From NCBI GenBank assembly GCA_947579665.1, contig OX388345.1, forward strand, positions 60,131,454 to 60,195,453: DNA of 64,000 bases. The letters run 5' to 3'. The notes under the pieces are model-generated. The model had not been told where the DNA came from. It was given only the letters and a program-made list of their open reading frames with translations, and ran no database searches. This document shows positions 59,861-64,000 of the stretch, in pieces. Source of the DNA: Sympetrum striolatum. Taxonomy: Eukaryota > Arthropoda > Insecta > Odonata > Libellulidae. Position 1 is the stretch's first letter, and each line of letters starts with the position of its first letter. The position numbers and the translations under genes are program-made.

Positions 59861-60900
59861 ATGAAGGGGATGACCGAGTTTCGAGGGCACGTGCGAAATC
59901 CGAAGCGGCCGAACGCGGAACTAAAACAAGGCGGTCGTAAAGTAACGAGCCCGTAACGAGCCTCTAATTACCGCGAAACGGTAATATCCATCTCGGGGAA
60001 ACCGCGAAAAATCGCGCGAAGAACAACCGCGAGAAACCGTGGGACCGGATAGGAAGAAGCGGCGAAAATAAAGGTTGCGGGAAGTAGGTTAGATAAGGAA
60101 GGGACTTCTATTTCAGTGGCACGCGAAAGCGATGATGAGCGATGCATTTCCGCAAAAAATTCCCTCCGCCCCTAGGCGCTTTCCTTCTCGTTTCGAAGGC
60201 ACACACATTGACCGGCTCTTCTTTTATTTTTATCCCCAGAATAACGAGGGAGGGATACGCTCGAAGTCTCCCCGAGATGGATCTTTATGATATTTCTCGA
60301 GGTCGCGGTATCCGGTGGTGATAAATGTGGCAATAATAAACGGGGCCGTGGATAAACCTTTGAGTCGGATGGTTCGGCCTTCCCCACACGGTTTTTCCTT
60401 TATTTTTTGAGTGGGTTGGCGCACGGGCTTTTTTAGGGTTGGCAAGGTGATGAAGGTGGTTCGAGAAGTAAGGTTGGGGGCCGTCCACGTATGACATACA
60501 ACTCATGCATAATGCATCCTCGCAAACAGCTCCCTCCTTTGTAAGACCCTCTGCTAGGAGAGTATAATTCGTGTGTAATTTATAGAGTGCGGGGGCGGAG
60601 CCCGTAGAATGTAACGCCGCGAGGCGAGTAGCACCACCTACTTGTCCGCCCTAATCTACCCTCTTTCTCTCTCCTATCACACACCTCGCCCTTCAACCCC
60701 CTCCCAAGGCTTAGTTTCGACTGCAAGGCGGTTCTTTCCACTGTCCAGCTTTCTCGCTTTCCTCTTTCGCTATTAGCCTCGGCATTCCGCGGGAGACGGA
60801 ACGCTGAACGCGGTGTGTTCTGGGGAAAAGTTTGACTCGTCCGGAGGGCAGTTAGCATGATGCGTGAATTATGAGATATTAAAGCTCTGGAGATGGATTA
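59861..60900. other. CpG-rich block
   Basis: 59870-60060 is strongly CpG-rich, with repeated CCGCGAAA/CCGCGAGAAA-type words, followed by balanced sequence to 60860. Overlapping minus-strand frames (60172-60387, 60230-60445, 60285-60506, 60580-60858) share no domain. It could be an island near a promoter or an extension of the neighbouring enhancer-like block. Confidence 0.3.
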
Positions 60901-62470
60901 AGCCTCGCGAACATTAGAATACTCTCTATTTTGTATGCTGGTGGTTAGACTTAGGGGATTGCTGAACAGAACTGTTCGCGTTTGAGTGTGCATATGTAAT
61001 GCCTGGTCAGTCCATATATTATTGTGATTTTTCACATGTGTTTCACAAAGACAGAAATTTTATAAGATTGAAATAAAATAAAAACTCTTATGAAAGTGGC
61101 AAGACTTGGCTGAAAATGACCGTGAATACGTACTGAATATCGATTTATTTGATTGTTTTTTATTTATTTTCACTATGAATTCCTACGAACTTTAGGAATT
61201 TATTACGTGCTTGAATTTATAATTTTATAAAATATGCATTTAAATAATTATCACATTTATTAGCCTAGATATACATGTATAATTTACATTGCAAACTTTT
61301 ACTTTATTGGCCAACTGTATTCTTTCTGATGGCTCTCCTCACTTGAAGTAATAAGCTTGAGTTACATAATCATTTTTTATCGATTAATTCTAGTCCCAGG
61401 TAGAGTATGGGCTATCGAGCTGTTATTGCGTCACTTGAAACATAGGTTAAATAATTTTAATCCTTCTTTTACAATGGCTAATTATGTGACAGGTCATGTG
61501 CATGTGTCATGTCAAAAATTGCCGCATTTGCAGGTGGTTATCATTATTAATCGAAGTTGTCATTGATTTTAATGAACACAAATTGCCTAAGACCGAGTAA
61601 TATTTCTCAGACCAAAATTTAACTTCAATTTCTTTCGACATTCAAAGTGTTTTCATAGAAAACATTGCTGTAAAACATTTTTATGCACCAGTAAAATTTG
61701 ATTTATAATCGTTTGAACTCATTTATTATTATATATTTTATCTGGTACGAAAGGAGAATATAATACAAGCTCACCTTTTTGGCAATAATTCCCATTAATT
61801 GACAACTGTCGCCGTTCGTGAAATATTTGCTTAGCTATTCAGCTATAATTATATTTTCTGCATTTTAATTTAAATAAATATTTAAATTGCGTTTTCACTA
61901 TGAAATTTGTCAGAGATTCGGTAACATTGTCTCCTATTGAATATCATTCAAATTCGTGCAGCTTTATATTTTCTGGATAAACTCGATCTTCTCCTTGCCG
62001 TATGAATACAACGAGATGACTATCGGAAAAATCTTTATTTTAGTCCATTGTGATCTCATCAGTATATTGTCTTCCGTATTGTGCAATTTCAGATATGTGT
62101 TCAAGTATGCATAAAAAACCAAACTAATTCTAGATCGCTTCATTTTAATAAAAGTCCCCCTTCTAAAAGTTTGCGGAAACTTTAGAACTTTAGAATTTTT
62201 TACACGTTAATAAGTACCACAATGTTAAACCTGAATCCATAACGTTTATGCGATAAAGGAATCGATAGATCTATTACCCGTAAAGACAGGCTTTAGTTAG
62301 TTGTGGTTAAAAAAACCTGTGTAGCATATGCTAAACACAGCATAAAATAAGCCGTTATTGCATCACCTGTTATTTGCATAATACGATCATGAGATGGTTT
62401 CTACTTCCGTCAGCCTTCTCTATTCTATGGAGAAATGCTGGAAGACGCCGTTAAAGTCTCTTTTTTAGTA
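60901..62470. other. AT-rich spacer
   Basis: No recognised repeat, gene or RNA. Confidence 0.45.
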
Positions 62471-63180
62471 CACGACGTCTTAGGATATGATTCCAAGATG
62501 GAAGTTCTTTGACGCTTAACGTTCCGCGAGGCGGTCCCCTTAATTGCAAAACCCCGGCGCAAAGTAGCTCTTAGGAAGAGACGTACGCCCAGGAACGCCC
62601 TCGCTAAAGGAGCATCGGACCCGAAAATGGCGCGAAGCTAACGCCGCACGCAATCCTTCTTTGCGCATTTTTATCGCGTTTCCGGTGGAAACCCCATCGG
62701 TTCCATCTCATGCAGGGCTCATCCCATGCATTCTACGTTCGAAATCTCGGGCGTGCTCGGGCCGCAGGAGCTCACGGGAAATGAGGTTTTTATCCCTCGG
62801 AAAAGGGGTCTGCCCCGGTTTATTTCGTCAGAGGAAGTTAATGCGTCATGCAGATGAAAAGAAGGGCCGAGATTAATAGCTTTGTGCGTAAGAAACGTCG
62901 GGAGGATGAACAATGGGATTGAGACGGAAAGACCTTGAGGATGGGGTATAAGTGGAGGAGATAAGGAAACTGATAATGGACGATGAAATCGGGGCAGAAT
63001 GATGAAGGAGCGAATGCATGGAACGGTATGAGAGGGTATTGAAAATAGAGGGCAATATAGATGGTGGGGTAAGTAGATGATAAAGTCTATTTCCCGGTAG
63101 AATGAGGGGTCATGAAGCCACTCATTATATGCCACAGTTCCCTCCATTCTCGTAACATGAATATGCAAAAATAGCGGCTG
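62471..63180. promoter_or_regulatory. Candidate cis-regulatory / CpG-containing block
   Basis: 62500-62870 is balanced to GC-rich with clustered CpG and motifs such as CCCCTTAATTGCAAAACC near 62536 and GCGCATTTTTATCGCG near 62664. From 62880 to 63120 it becomes purine-rich, which opens minus-strand frames (62719-63168, 62873-63055) without domains. No gene supported. Confidence 0.3.
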
Positions 63181-64000
63181 ACTCTCATTAAAAGCTTCCG
63201 TTTATTAACCGAGAAATCCTTATTTTCTCTTCATTATGACTTCTTGGCATTCTACTCGCTGGTATAACAACTCTTTTTGTGTATAAAACTTGCATTAAGG
63301 TTATTATCAAATATGGAAGCTTACAGTAAAGGTCGGAAACTTGATTCATAATTAACCTAATTTACCAAAATTTAATATTTTCTGTTATTCGAAATATTGG
63401 TTCAAAAAAGTCCAAATTATATTTTGGATTTTTAAAGAAAATAAGGAAATTAATAACTTAAAGATTAGAAAAATAGTTACCGATTCACAGTGTGTCCGAA
63501 GGCATATACTCAAATATACATCCTATGATCTTATATTTCGTATTAGATATAATGGTGATGATGGAGTGGAAGGAGTTTAATAAGAAAAATACCGAAGGCT
63601 CGATCTAAAATAGAGGATCTTGTAGGAGGGCCATACCCATACCTAAATACCCATCGATCAATTTGTATTGAATTTTCTTTTAAAATTACAAAATAAAATT
63701 CGGAAATAGCAGTAAATAGTAAATGAAATAATTTTTATGATCAAATCTCAGAAAAAAATGAAAGGCCCGTACCGGTAGGCTAATATATGTTTCATCTAAA
63801 AATTGGGAATCGAATCGACATGCGAAAGGTGAAAAAAGATTAATTTCAGTCACTAATAGAATCTGCTAATTTGTAAGAGATAATACCGGTTATCACCTTT
63901 CAATCATTGAAAGTATGTTCGATTGAAGCAAGTTTATTCAGTTTATCTGATAAGTACTGTATTTTTTATTTAGAACGATGATTAGCTATGGCTCACCATA
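63181..64000. other. AT-rich spacer to window end
   Basis: Nothing recognised. A B-box-like GATTCGATTCCC on the minus strand near 63813 has no A box at the right side. Confidence 0.45.

Noticed and set aside
63750..63835. tRNA-like box elements near the window end
   Set aside because: On the minus strand the B-box-like word comes before the A-box-like word, the wrong order for a tRNA or SINE head.

Overview
The window looks like non-coding nuclear DNA from an arthropod, most likely an insect with a large, repeat-rich genome. It is AT-rich, has no operon-like or closely packed coding pattern, and contains decayed eukaryotic transposons: a hAT element, a Penelope-like element, non-LTR retrotransposons, tRNA-derived SINEs and foldback MITEs. 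I cannot name the species. I found no host protein-coding exon, rRNA gene, functional tRNA gene or CRISPR array that I could defend. The open frames not explained by transposons are short, biased in composition and match no family I recognise.

Layout. 1-7 kb: pyrimidine-rich and AT-rich spacer, three tRNA-derived SINE-like repeats (about 2788-3046, 3330-3600, 6300-6487), and a 5'-truncated Penelope-like fragment. That fragment keeps a GIY-YIG endonuclease domain (5016-5378), followed 29 bases later by a hammerhead-ribozyme-like motif (5407-5439). 7.2-9.9 kb: a complete hAT element (7209-9871) with 15-bp perfect TIRs, an 8-bp target duplication and a transposase broken by several frameshifts. 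10-23 kb: mostly spacer, with blocks that look like insect regulatory DNA (12.8-13.4, 17.8-18.4, 22.8-23.3 kb), a CpG-rich block (21.1-21.8 kb) and a LINE C-terminal remnant (about 19.0-19.3 kb). 23599-23787 is a perfect palindrome with 93-bp arms and a 3-base loop; each arm carries the same hammerhead-like motif. 25-46 kb: a foldback MITE family in four copies (25686, 38733, 45246, 51942), one split by a LINE with a clear 9-bp target duplication. The same stretch holds a second, diverged inverted repeat of the palindrome class (32835-33024), an interspersed repeat with an internal duplication (30149-30770), two other old tandem duplications (31.4 and 43.9 kb) and a second LINE remnant (38963-39480). 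46526-49966: a 3.4-kb element with 19-bp perfect TIRs, TAA target duplications and subterminal repeats, into which a SINE and a LINE tail appear to have inserted. 50-64 kb: spacer, a LINE-tail-like segment (about 55.2-55.5 kb), and regulatory-like, CpG-rich blocks at 59.2-60.9 and 62.5-63.1 kb.

No pathway can be read from the window. The mobile elements are independent insertions of different ages. The non-repetitive, balanced-composition blocks rich in homeodomain-type AT cores are the best candidates for host function, probably as enhancers in a large intron or a gene desert; that is inference from composition only. The most unusual finding is the group of hammerhead-like CTGANGA...GAAACCGGTC motifs at four places, one after a Penelope-like endonuclease and two inside inverted repeats of about 190 bp.
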